A DNA stretch of 10,650 nt, taken from positions 1-10,650 of the forward strand of contig JACPAS010000099.1 in the NCBI GenBank assembly GCA_016180665.1. Direction: 5' to 3'. Origin of the DNA: Microcaldota archaeon (lineage in GTDB: Archaea; Micrarchaeota; Micrarchaeia; Anstonellales; Bilamarchaeaceae). Under the pieces are notes generated by a model that saw nothing but the letters and a program-made list of their open reading frames with translations, did not search any database and was not told the DNA's origin. The position numbers were made by a program, and so were the translations under genes. Positions 1 through 4,676 of the stretch are shown piece after piece (position 1 is the stretch's first letter; every line of letters starts with the position of its first letter).

Positions 1-154
1 CAAATTCCAATCTTTCAACCAGTTTCAAGCTCGAAAGGGGGCTTTCACGTTCCGGTTTCTCCACTAAATATTCTAATAGTAAACCAATAGGTAAAAATTT
101 GGTTTTTGAATCATCTAGTGGTTTACTTAGACAATTCTTAAAAATAAAAATGGT
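1..154 (-). CDS. Possible partial ORF running off the left edge, unknown product
   Basis: On the minus strand a frame is open from the TAA at 155-157 to the window edge, at least 51 codons. The part nearest the edge looks protein-like, with Leu/Glu/Lys-rich residues such as LLLEYLVEKPERES. The part nearest 155 is AT-rich and looks like spacer. There is no in-frame ATG; the only plausible starts are a GTG near residue 36 of the frame or something beyond the window. It is in the same frame as the 101-aa ORF at 155-460, so the two may be halves of one gene split by a stop, or simply neighbours. A competing plus-strand frame (1-90, ending TAG) is also open. No family is recognised. Low confidence. 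Confidence 0.28.
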
Positions 155-163
155 TTACTTAGA
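119..163. repeat. 13-bp direct repeat spanning a stop codon
   Basis: TGGTTTACTTAGA occurs at 119-131 and again at 151-163, a 32-bp period. The second copy contains the last codons and TAA stop of the 101-aa gene (minus strand reading TCT AAG TAA ACC A). Because 32 is not a multiple of three, the other copy is read in a different frame and has no stop in the edge ORF. This looks like a small tandem duplication or replication-slippage product. Confidence 0.7.
140..150 (-). terminator. T-rich terminator after the 101-aa gene
   Basis: The minus strand reads TTTTTATTTTT immediately after the TAA of the 155-460 gene. Archaeal RNA polymerase terminates at such T-tracts without needing a hairpin. 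It favours treating the edge ORF as a separate unit. Confidence 0.5.
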
Positions 164-460
164 TGAGGTTTTTGTCTCAATTTCCAGTTGATGATTAAGC
201 TTAACTTCTTCTATGCTTCTTTCAACTAACTGGTGCAAATTTTTCCTCCCATAAATAACTTCTTGAAGTTTTTCTAAAACAAGTGCATAAGCTTTTCTTT
301 TAAGTGAATCTTCCAAATCACTAGCTCTCACCATCTGCCAAGCTCGAGTTTTCAATCGCGTCCTAGTTCTTTCACTAATTCTAGAGTCTCTGCCTTGTCT
401 AGGGTCCTTGAATCCCTTTCTAATTCTTCTACTTACTGGGTTTTTCAGCATCTGTTCCAT
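155..460 (-). CDS. Hypothetical basic protein, 101 aa
   Basis: The family is not recognised. The first 45 residues are strongly basic and Arg-rich (RRIRKGFKDPRQ, then several RTRT/KTR clusters), with no membrane segment or cysteine. Residues about 48-92 look like one or two amphipathic helices rich in Leu, Glu and Lys. The composition would suit a nucleic-acid-binding or ribosome-associated protein, but no motif proves it. ATG at 460 is the only upstream methionine. No Shine-Dalgarno site is visible; a weak TATA-like ATTTATTT lies near 489-497, implying a leader of a few bases. A T-tract follows the stop. The reading frame continues open beyond the TAA to the window edge, so the protein may be the N-terminal part of a gene interrupted by a stop. 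Confidence 0.6.
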   Translation of the reverse strand: MEQMLKNPVSRRIRKGFKDPRQGRDSRISERTRTRLKTRAWQMVRASDLEDSLKRKAYALVLEKLQEVIYGRKNLHQLVERSIEEVKLNHQLEIETKTSSK

Positions 461-521
461 AATAATCTTACTAACTTCAGCAGTTTAGAAATAAATAACT
501 AACGTTCAAAATAAAGTTTCT

Positions 522-529
522 AAAAAAAA
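522..529 (-). terminator. T8 terminator after vapC
   Basis: Eight consecutive A on the plus strand make TTTTTTTT on the minus strand, about 100 bases past the vapC stop; a weaker TTTTT lies at 602-606. Together they would end the vapBC transcript. Apart from these and the weak promoter of the next gene, nothing is seen between 461 and 626. Confidence 0.5.
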
Positions 530-626
530 TTTTCCTTCGCATTTTTCAAACACTTTTTATTCAACAGGTCACATCCCTAACCATTTCTGTTCAAAAGATT
601 GAAAAATAAGAGTTTCTACGTCGTAA

Positions 627-1004
627 TTATTTTTCCAAATAAAGCAAATTCTCAGATGTTAGATCTTTAAATCCAGAATCACCAGTTACAAACACAGTTT
701 TATTATCAATTGCATACTGAAATCCAATTGCATCAACATAAGAAATATCTAATTTTTGTTTTTTTAGTTCTAAACGCTTTTTCATTGCATTTTTTATAGT
801 TAACTCAGAAACAGGAACTTTAGTTAATGCAAAAATCTCAAAATATTTTTCAGCGCTTCCTTCACCCTCATTTTTCAATGTAATATAATACAATTCCATT
901 AACTGAAAATCACTTGTAAAAAATTTGTTATTTTCTAAAAGATTCTTAACCTTCAAATTACCTTTGGTAAATTCAACCATCGCATAAGTATCTAAAAAAT
1001 ACAT
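627..1004 (-). CDS. vapC: PIN-domain toxin ribonuclease, VapC type
   Basis: This is a PIN-fold endoribonuclease, expected to be a Mg2+-dependent toxin cleaving specific RNAs (tRNA or rRNA in studied VapCs) unless held by its VapB partner. The 125 aa are full length for the family. The four acidic residues are in the expected places: Asp5 in FLDTYAMV, Glu37 in LMELYY, Asp91 in SYVDAIGF and Asp109 in VTGDSGF. The start is fixed by the antitoxin junction, TAATG, where the vapB stop and this ATG share one base, so translation is probably coupled. No frame damage is seen, so it should be active. The RNA target cannot be read from sequence. T-tracts follow at 602-606 and 522-529. Confidence 0.92.
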   Translation of the reverse strand: MYFLDTYAMVEFTKGNLKVKNLLENNKFFTSDFQLMELYYITLKNEGEGSAEKYFEIFALTKVPVSELTIKNAMKKRLELKKQKLDISYVDAIGFQYAIDNKTVFVTGDSGFKDLTSENLLYLEK

Positions 1005-1216
1005 TAATCCCAGCCCTCATCAATTTCTCTCATAAGCTGCTCTGTAGATTTTTTTGATTTCCAGGTTCCAAAAATCTCATTTAGTTTTGGAATAAGGTCT
1101 ATATCAACACTTAAATTAGCCTCTGAATTTAAATTAAGCTCATCAGCCTGTTCTTTAGGTATAAGTATGGCCCAGGAGTTACCTACTTTTTTTGGTTTAG
1201 CATGTATGTGAATCAT
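1004..1216 (-). CDS. vapB: AbrB-type antitoxin, VapB
   Basis: This 70-aa antitoxin should bind and inhibit the PIN toxin encoded directly downstream and repress their shared promoter. Residues about 6-40 are a SpoVT/AbrB (MazE-like) swapped-hairpin DNA-binding domain, with the typical KKVGNSWAILIPKE segment followed by an ELNL/LSVDI strand. Residues about 45-70 form the acidic, Trp-containing tail (GTWKSKK, MREIDEGWD) that usually occupies the toxin groove. ATG at 1216 is supported by the Shine-Dalgarno GGTGG at 1221-1225, four bases upstream, and a TATA box at 1250-1257. The stop overlaps the vapC ATG by one base. Confidence 0.9.
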   Translation of the reverse strand: MIHIHAKPKKVGNSWAILIPKEQADELNLNSEANLSVDIDLIPKLNEIFGTWKSKKSTEQLMREIDEGWD

Positions 1217-1220
1217 TTAA

Positions 1221-1257
1221 CCACCAATATAATTATACAACAAGTTAAATTTATAAA
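1221..1257 (-). promoter_or_regulatory. vapBC promoter, RBS and possible operator
   Basis: The minus strand carries the TATA box TTTATAAA (1250-1257), predicting a start near 1228, then GGTGG at 1221-1225 and ATG at 1216. A perfect 10-bp palindrome TATAATTATA (1228-1237) lies over the predicted start site and is a candidate site for VapB autorepression. In AT-rich DNA such palindromes also occur by chance. Confidence 0.55.
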
Positions 1258-1277
1258 CTAATGGGACCACTGGAAGT

Positions 1278-1646
1278 TTAAGAACTTTCTAAACCACTGC
1301 ACTTCCCACAGCTATAATTAGTGTTATTTGCTTCAAAGGCATCTTCATCTAATTCTAGATTAAACTTTGAACTGCAAACTTTACAGGTTATATCATATTT
1401 TTTTCTTAAAATTATTGGAACGTTATTCTCTTTTGCATATTTCTTCGCTTCATCCTCAGTTTTAAAAAATTTTAAACTATTATAAGTATGCCAGGCTCTT
1501 TTATATTGAACTACGGGTTGTGCGGATTCTGTCTCATCAGTAAATTCAATTAATGTATACGCCTCACTATACGTCTCTTTACATTTCATACATTTTCCAG
1601 GGCCACGCATACAATGTTGAACAGGCATGTTCTTGATTATTTTCAT
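1278..1646 (-). CDS. Zinc-ribbon protein of unknown function, 122 aa
   Basis: There are two cysteine clusters. The N-terminal one is C12, C19 and C22 (HCMRGPGKCMKC); the C-terminal one is a standard four-Cys ribbon, C88-x2-C91 (CKVC) and C113-x2-C116 (CGKC). Between them lies a domain with aromatic residues (YKRAWHTYNSLKFF) and a helix (EDEAKKYAKENN). There is no signal peptide or membrane segment, so it should be cytoplasmic. The fold suggests binding to nucleic acid or another protein, but no known family is recognised. ATG at 1646 has GTGAT upstream (1650-1654), which matches the GGTGAT sites of neighbours; Met7 is an alternative start. It lies 39 bases below the two-helix membrane protein gene on the same strand and may be co-transcribed. 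Confidence 0.75.
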   Translation of the reverse strand: MKIIKNMPVQHCMRGPGKCMKCKETYSEAYTLIEFTDETESAQPVVQYKRAWHTYNSLKFFKTEDEAKKYAKENNVPIILRKKYDITCKVCSSKFNLELDEDAFEANNTNYSCGKCSGLESS

Positions 1647-1661
1647 TTAATCACTTACTTT

Positions 1662-1676
1662 TTTAGAAATTCTAAA
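1662..1676. repeat. Inverted repeat in the 1647-1685 spacer
   Basis: TTTAGAA and TTCTAAA form a 7-bp inverted repeat around one central base, ten bases past the stop of the 1686-2264 gene. The same TTAGAAATTCTA core recurs at 3141-3152, also just past the stop of a minus-strand gene. It may be a transcript-end signal or a protein-binding site; no long T-tract follows on the minus strand here. Confidence 0.3.
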
Positions 1677-1685
1677 TATTTCTTT

Positions 1686-2264
1686 CTATACTCCTTGACC
1701 TTGAATTTTCTCAATAATCTCTATTACATCCTCTTCATTCATAAACTTATATTCTGCTTTCATGAACTTCTCCATGAATACAATTTTTCTGTTTAAGCGT
1801 CTTGGGGATTCAAACACATATTCAAAACCTGACCAGAGCGCATACCAAATCAAAACTGACAAAATCATTAATATAGGTGTAGCATCAAGCTCAGGTATAA
1901 AAAACAATGAAATAGATATCAGGACCCCAATTGCAATGCGAATAAGTCCTCTATGAATTTTTTCTTTTCTAATTTTCTCCAAATCCTTAAGCGCTTTTCT
2001 AAAGTGTTCCTTTATTCTTTTTCTAACAAGTACCTCTGTCTTTTCAGAACGCATTTCACGTGGTAAAGTAAAATGAATGATAAATACATCTTTTTTAGTT
2101 TCAGCAGAACGTCGCTCCAATTCAGTAATAAAATCTTCAGAAAGTAAACGTGTTTCATAAGGAGATGGATCAAAATCAGAAAATATATCATCGTAACTGT
2201 CTACTGCTATTTGGGTTATTTGCAACGCATCTGAAACAGTTTTAATCTCATTCTTCTCTTCCAT
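1686..2264 (-). CDS. Two-helix membrane protein, 192 aa
   Basis: Two hydrophobic helices are clear: about residues 106-123 (LIRIAIGVLISISLFFI) and 129-147 (PILMILSVLIWYALWSGF), joined by a short loop (PELDA). The N-terminal 105 residues and the C-terminal 45 are charged and should both face the cytoplasm, making a hairpin anchor. Residues about 24-50 contain YDDIFSDFDPSPYETRLLSEDF, a pattern I have seen in conserved hypothetical prokaryotic membrane proteins of the same layout; I cannot name a family or activity. ATG at 2264 fits a leaderless transcript, because ATTATAAA at 2287-2294 is centred about 26 bases upstream. A CCATAC/GTATGG inverted repeat overlaps the start codon. Confidence 0.8.
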   Translation of the reverse strand: MEEKNEIKTVSDALQITQIAVDSYDDIFSDFDPSPYETRLLSEDFITELERRSAETKKDVFIIHFTLPREMRSEKTEVLVRKRIKEHFRKALKDLEKIRKEKIHRGLIRIAIGVLISISLFFIPELDATPILMILSVLIWYALWSGFEYVFESPRRLNRKIVFMEKFMKAEYKFMNEEDVIEIIEKIQGQGV

Positions 2265-2294
2265 ACTTATTTGAAAGCGTATGGAGTTTATAAT
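2261..2294 (-). promoter_or_regulatory. Leaderless promoter with inverted repeat
   Basis: The minus strand has ATTATAAA at 2287-2294, placing transcription start at about 2264-2266, on the ATG of the membrane protein gene. CCATAC (2261-2266) and GTATGG (2279-2284) are exact inverted repeats separated by 12 bases, between the TATA box and the start codon, where a bound repressor would block initiation. Confidence 0.45.
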
Positions 2295-2299
2295 TGTTA

Positions 2300-2620
2300 T
2301 TATAAGATTATACCCTCTGCTTGCGGGGTAAAATCAAGTTCTTCATCATCTGAGCGAGGTGGTGGACCAATGCTTCGTTGTATAATTCTTCTATCCACCT
2401 TTATTCTTCTTAATCTTTGTTTTTTAGGGAGTTTATTTCCCTTAAGACTTAAAACTGCAGTAGCATTTTTTAAAAATTCTTCAATAAGCAGCTTCGTTTG
2501 TCTTTCTTCAATTTCTCCTTCATTGGTTCGAGTTTGATGGCAACAAAAGCAGACATAGTGCGATCCGTGTTTCCAACGAAAATCAGCAATCTCTGTGTTA
2601 GAGAAAATGCAACGGACCAT
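2300..2620 (-). CDS. Small Cys/His protein of unknown function, 106 aa
   Basis: No family is recognised. From the chosen start the protein has C4 and a tight CFCCH cluster at about residues 24-28 that could bind metal, a Leu/Glu helix (about 40-57), a Lys/Arg-rich stretch (KLPKKQRLRRIKVDRR) and an acidic, probably disordered C-terminus (PPPRSDDEELDF). The start was moved from the ATG at 2647 to that at 2620. The TATA box CTTATATAAG at 2655-2664 predicts transcription beginning near 2634, which is downstream of the first ATG, and the second has a Shine-Dalgarno GGTGGTGGAG at 2621-2630. An overlapping plus-strand ORF (2271-2537) has a low-complexity Ser/Leu composition and is taken as a shadow. 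Confidence 0.62.
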   Translation of the reverse strand: MVRCIFSNTEIADFRWKHGSHYVCFCCHQTRTNEGEIEERQTKLLIEEFLKNATAVLSLKGNKLPKKQRLRRIKVDRRIIQRSIGPPPRSDDEELDFTPQAEGIIL

Positions 2621-2664
2621 CTCCACCACCCTATTTCTATTGTGCATTAAGTGGCTTATATAAG
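2621..2664 (-). promoter_or_regulatory. TATA box and RBS for the 2300-2620 gene
   Basis: CTTATATAAG (2655-2664) is a strong TATA-like site. Its distance to ATG 2620 and the intervening GGTGGTGGAG match the layout seen upstream of vapB and of the 41-aa gene. This evidence decides the start at 2620 over 2647. Confidence 0.55.
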
Positions 2665-2716
2665 TTTTGGAGTTTTTTATGTGATTTTCTCACAAATAAT
2701 TCATCAAATGACAAAG

Positions 2717-2722
2717 AAAAAA
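2717..2722 (-). terminator. T6 terminator downstream of the candidate RNA
   Basis: The minus strand reads TTATTTTTTCTTTG here, about 35 bases past the end of the 2757-2899 structured region. It is a plausible archaeal T-tract terminator for a minus-strand RNA or for the 41-aa gene transcript. Confidence 0.4.
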
Positions 2723-2756
2723 TAAGAAGTAGATATACTCACCCAAATAAATAATT

Positions 2757-2899
2757 CCGATTTTGGAATGGCAGTTTAATGCTGAAAGTTGCAGATGCAA
2801 CTTTCCAGTTGTGGGGTTTACCTCACCCCAGTAAAATAGGGGAGAAGGAAGAGCGAATAGGCTCAAAGAGCCGTGATGGGCGAACTTAAGTAAAATCGG
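2757..2899 (-). ncRNA. Candidate structured RNA, family unknown
   Basis: An 8-bp closing helix, CCGATTTT (2757-2764) with AAAATCGG (2892-2899), encloses three hairpins. They are a 9-bp perfect stem GAAAGTTGC/GCAACTTTC (2784-2792/2797-2805, four-base loop), TGGGGT/ACCCCA (2812-2817/2825-2830) and GGCTC/GAGCC (2860-2864/2868-2872, three-base loop). The segment is visibly more GC-rich than the surrounding spacer. The minus strand is preferred because a TATA-like TAAATATATAC (2918-2928) predicts a start near 2898, exactly at the closing helix, and a T6 tract follows. A weaker plus-strand TATA (2732-2739) leaves some doubt. A TTG-initiated 70-codon ORF covers the segment, but the stems explain it better. 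It resembles no RNA family I can name. Confidence 0.5.
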
Positions 2900-2917
2900 C
2901 AAAACTTAGTTGGAGCA

Positions 2918-2928
2918 GTATATATTTA
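2918..2928 (-). promoter_or_regulatory. TATA box upstream of the candidate RNA
   Basis: The minus strand reads TAAATATATAC. The predicted start, about 25 bases on (near 2898), coincides with the outer helix of the structured segment. It overlaps the stop codon of the 41-aa gene. Confidence 0.4.
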
Positions 2929-3051
2929 CAAAGCTACTATGCCTGTTGCATATGCTACTACTGCCAATACTACTAAACCAGCAGTTACGTATACGTGCAT
3001 ACAAACTTTCTTTGATTTCTTACATTGTTTTATAGGGCATACTTTAATCAT
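2926..3051 (-). CDS. 41-aa single-pass membrane microprotein with Cys motif
   Basis: This short gene encodes 41 residues. The N-terminus is basic with three cysteines and a histidine (C5, C10, C17, H19; reading CPIKQCKKSKKVCMH) and would stay in the cytoplasm. Residues about 20-41 form one hydrophobic helix (VTAGLVVLAVVAYATG) ending almost at the C-terminus. The Cys/His cluster could bind zinc or another metal. The start is well supported: Shine-Dalgarno GGTGAT at 3057-3062, five bases before ATG, and TATA box TTTATAAA at 3086-3093, about 25 bases before the predicted transcript start. The Ala/Val-rich composition with GTA and GCA codons argues against chance. Function is unknown; it lies 26 bases upstream of the candidate structured RNA. 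Confidence 0.68.
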   Translation of the reverse strand: MIKVCPIKQCKKSKKVCMHVYVTAGLVVLAVVAYATGIVAL

Positions 3052-3056
3052 ATTTT

Positions 3057-3093
3057 ATCACCAAATATAATTTATTATCTAAGTGTTTATAAA
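3057..3093 (-). promoter_or_regulatory. TATA box and RBS for the 41-aa gene
   Basis: TTTATAAA (3086-3093) predicts transcription from about 3064; GGTGAT (3057-3062) precedes ATG 3051. Spacing is nearly the same as at vapB. Confidence 0.58.
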
Positions 3094-3121
3094 TCTTTCA
3101 CCATTAATAAACACATTTAAA

Positions 3122-3158
3122 TATAAAAGAAAATAGCTTCTTAGAAATTCTAGAATTT
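3122..3158 (-). terminator. Palindrome plus T-rich tail after the metalloprotease-like gene
   Basis: AAATTCTAGAATTT (3145-3158) is a perfect 14-bp palindrome eight bases past the stop. On the minus strand it is followed by the T-rich TTTTCTTTTATATTT (about 3122-3136), together a plausible transcript end. The palindrome overlaps TTAGAAATTCTA, also found at 1663-1674. Confidence 0.45.
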
Positions 3159-3165
3159 ATTTAGA

Positions 3166-3984
3166 TTAACCTACTAATCCTTCTTCTCTTAGACGTTTTA
3201 TATAGATTTCTGGATTTGTTGCCTCTGCTATGGATTTAGGGGGATGATTACAAAGAATTTCGAACATTCTTTTAGGACTGAACCGCAAATTTTCTGTAAT
3301 ATAAATTGCCAGTTGTATTCCACGAGTATATAACTCATTAAAGGGAATAGAAACAAGACCCTCAGCAGTAAATGTCGTATTGTCCCCTAACATTCGGTTT
3401 ATTCTTTTTAATAAGGTTTTGGCAAATTTTGCTAATTTGTTTAGTACCATATATGCAAATTTATCTCTTAATCCCACATTTGAATGAGTTTCAGCGAAAT
3501 ATATCGCTTCGGAATAAACTGCCGGTCCTTCCAAAGCTATCCATGCTGCAGTTCTTTCCTCAATATCCAAGGAATAAATTTTTTGCGATACTTCGGTTCC
3601 TCTCTGTGCATGATGGGTTAATTCGTGTCTGAGACTTGATTCGAGATACGCACCGGAATGGAAAAGCCGTACTATTCTTGGTATTGATACTGTAGTTTTA
3701 TCGACAAGATAATAAGCTTCACACAAAAAGTTATGTTCTAAAAATAATTTGGCTCTTCTTAAAAATCTCCTAAATCCATCTGTTTCTTCCGTAACAGATA
3801 TCCCAGATGGCAACCAACCAGATTCAATATAGGGGTGAAAAGAAGAATCTCTCATAAGTGCACGTTCTCCATATAATCTGCGGATAAATTCAAATGCAGG
3901 TTCTCTCCTACTTAATACTGGCGGCTTATTCTGAGGAGGCGCTCTAAAATCTCTGGGCATCTCTAAACGTGCAAAATATGACAT
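3166..3984 (-). CDS. HExxH zinc-metallopeptidase-like protein
   Basis: The protein (272 aa from this start) has a clear zincin motif, HELTH, at about residues 120-124 (context LRHELTHHAQRG): two histidines to bind zinc and a catalytic glutamate. Glutamates at about 152 and 159 in the following helix (ALEGPAVYSEA) could supply the third ligand, as in gluzincins. There is no signal peptide or membrane helix, so it is probably cytoplasmic. The family and substrate are not recognised; activity is inferred from the motif only. ATG 3984 was chosen because TTTAAATA (4006-4013) is centred 25 bases upstream, the leaderless spacing used by neighbours; ATG 4002, six codons earlier, would lie upstream of the predicted transcript. 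The rhomboid gene lies just upstream on the same strand. Confidence 0.8.
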   Translation of the reverse strand: MSYFARLEMPRDFRAPPQNKPPVLSRREPAFEFIRRLYGERALMRDSSFHPYIESGWLPSGISVTEETDGFRRFLRRAKLFLEHNFLCEAYYLVDKTTVSIPRIVRLFHSGAYLESSLRHELTHHAQRGTEVSQKIYSLDIEERTAAWIALEGPAVYSEAIYFAETHSNVGLRDKFAYMVLNKLAKFAKTLLKRINRMLGDNTTFTAEGLVSIPFNELYTRGIQLAIYITENLRFSPKRMFEILCNHPPKSIAEATNPEIYIKRLREEGLVG

Positions 3985-4005
3985 ATTTATTTTACTCATC
4001 ATACC

Positions 4006-4013
4006 TATTTAAA
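4006..4013 (-). promoter_or_regulatory. TATA box of the metalloprotease-like gene
   Basis: TTTAAATA on the minus strand is a near-consensus archaeal TATA box. It predicts a transcript beginning at about 3984, at an in-frame ATG, so the gene probably has its own leaderless promoter despite the tight spacing to the rhomboid gene. Confidence 0.6.
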
Positions 4014-4018
4014 CTTTT

Positions 4019-4624
4019 CTAATAACTAGCTGGTTCGTAACGTGTGTAAAATCCTTCATCTACTCCTTTTTTCTTTAGATAATATGCATAAGCAAGACCA
4101 AATAATAAGCCCCCTAGATGGGCTGCAGAGCCAATTCCACTTCCAGCATCAAATGTACCGGCGAACTCAATTATAACCCAAAGAATAGCTGCATACCTCA
4201 TTTTCATGGGAAAGAACCATACGAATATTGTCATATCTGGCAGGAGAACTGCTAATGCACCTAGAATTCCGTAGATCGCACCGCTTGCACCCAAAGCTGG
4301 GATTGGAGGAATTATTCCAAGAAGATAAGTTAAATAATATAAGAGGCTTCCGATAATTCCTGCACTAAAAAATAAGGTTAAGTATTGTCTTGGGTTAATT
4401 ATCCTTTCTAAGACGGTTCCAAATACAAAAAGTGCATATGCATTGAAAAATATATGGGTAAACCCGCGTGGATCATGCAAAAAAATACTCGTAATGAATA
4501 ACCAGGGTTGATTTAGTGCTTGAAGAGGATTAAACCATAATAACTGAGTAAATCCGGGAATTGCTAATTGAAGAATAAATAATACTCCAATTATTCCTAG
4601 TAAGATTAGTGAGATTGAATTCAT
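4019..4624 (-). CDS. Rhomboid-family intramembrane serine protease
   Basis: Rhomboids cleave transmembrane segments of other proteins inside the lipid bilayer. This 201-aa protein has the compact six-helix core without extra domains. The catalytic serine is Ser114 in LGASGAIYG, and the partner histidine is His169 in AAHLGGLLFG. The oxyanion-stabilising HxxxN is H57-N61 (HIFFN) in helix 2, so all key residues are present. The basic C-terminal tail (KKKGVDE...) should be cytoplasmic. ATG 4624 fits a leaderless transcript from the palindromic TTTAAA at 4647-4652 that it shares with dinB on the other strand. A HExxH protein gene follows 34 bases downstream; a functional link is only suggested by proximity. 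Confidence 0.95.
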   Translation of the reverse strand: MNSISLILLGIIGVLFILQLAIPGFTQLLWFNPLQALNQPWLFITSIFLHDPRGFTHIFFNAYALFVFGTVLERIINPRQYLTLFFSAGIIGSLLYYLTYLLGIIPPIPALGASGAIYGILGALAVLLPDMTIFVWFFPMKMRYAAILWVIIEFAGTFDAGSGIGSAAHLGGLLFGLAYAYYLKKKGVDEGFYTRYEPASY

Positions 4625-4646
4625 AGATTCTATTAGATTATTTAGA

Positions 4647-4652
4647 TTTAAA
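4647..4652. promoter_or_regulatory. Shared palindromic TATA box between rhomboid and dinB
   Basis: TTTAAA is its own reverse complement. Its centre lies about 26 bases from the rhomboid ATG (minus strand) and about 28 from the dinB ATG (plus strand), the standard spacing for two leaderless divergent transcripts. No second TATA-like site is needed in the 52-base gap. Confidence 0.55.
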
Positions 4653-4676
4653 GGCTTTTCTTGTTCAAATTATCTT

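Noticed and set aside
1..90. Plus-strand open frame ending TAG at 88-90
   Set aside because: It is short and less protein-like than the minus-strand frame; it cannot be judged without upstream sequence.
2271..2537. 88-codon plus-strand ORF
   Set aside because: It is antisense to the better supported 2300-2620 gene, has a low-complexity Ser run and hydrophobic stretches, and lacks a plus-strand promoter or ribosome site.
2757..2899. Small transposable element with 8-bp terminal inverted repeats
   Set aside because: No target-site duplication flanks the ends and no second copy is present; the internal hairpins point to RNA.
2690..2902. 70-codon minus-strand ORF with a TTG start
   Set aside because: It has no Shine-Dalgarno site, its composition is odd, and most of its bases lie in complementary stems; a structured RNA explains the segment better.
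3372..3632. 86-codon plus-strand ORF
   Set aside because: It is the complement of the HExxH gene; the motif and promoter support the minus strand.
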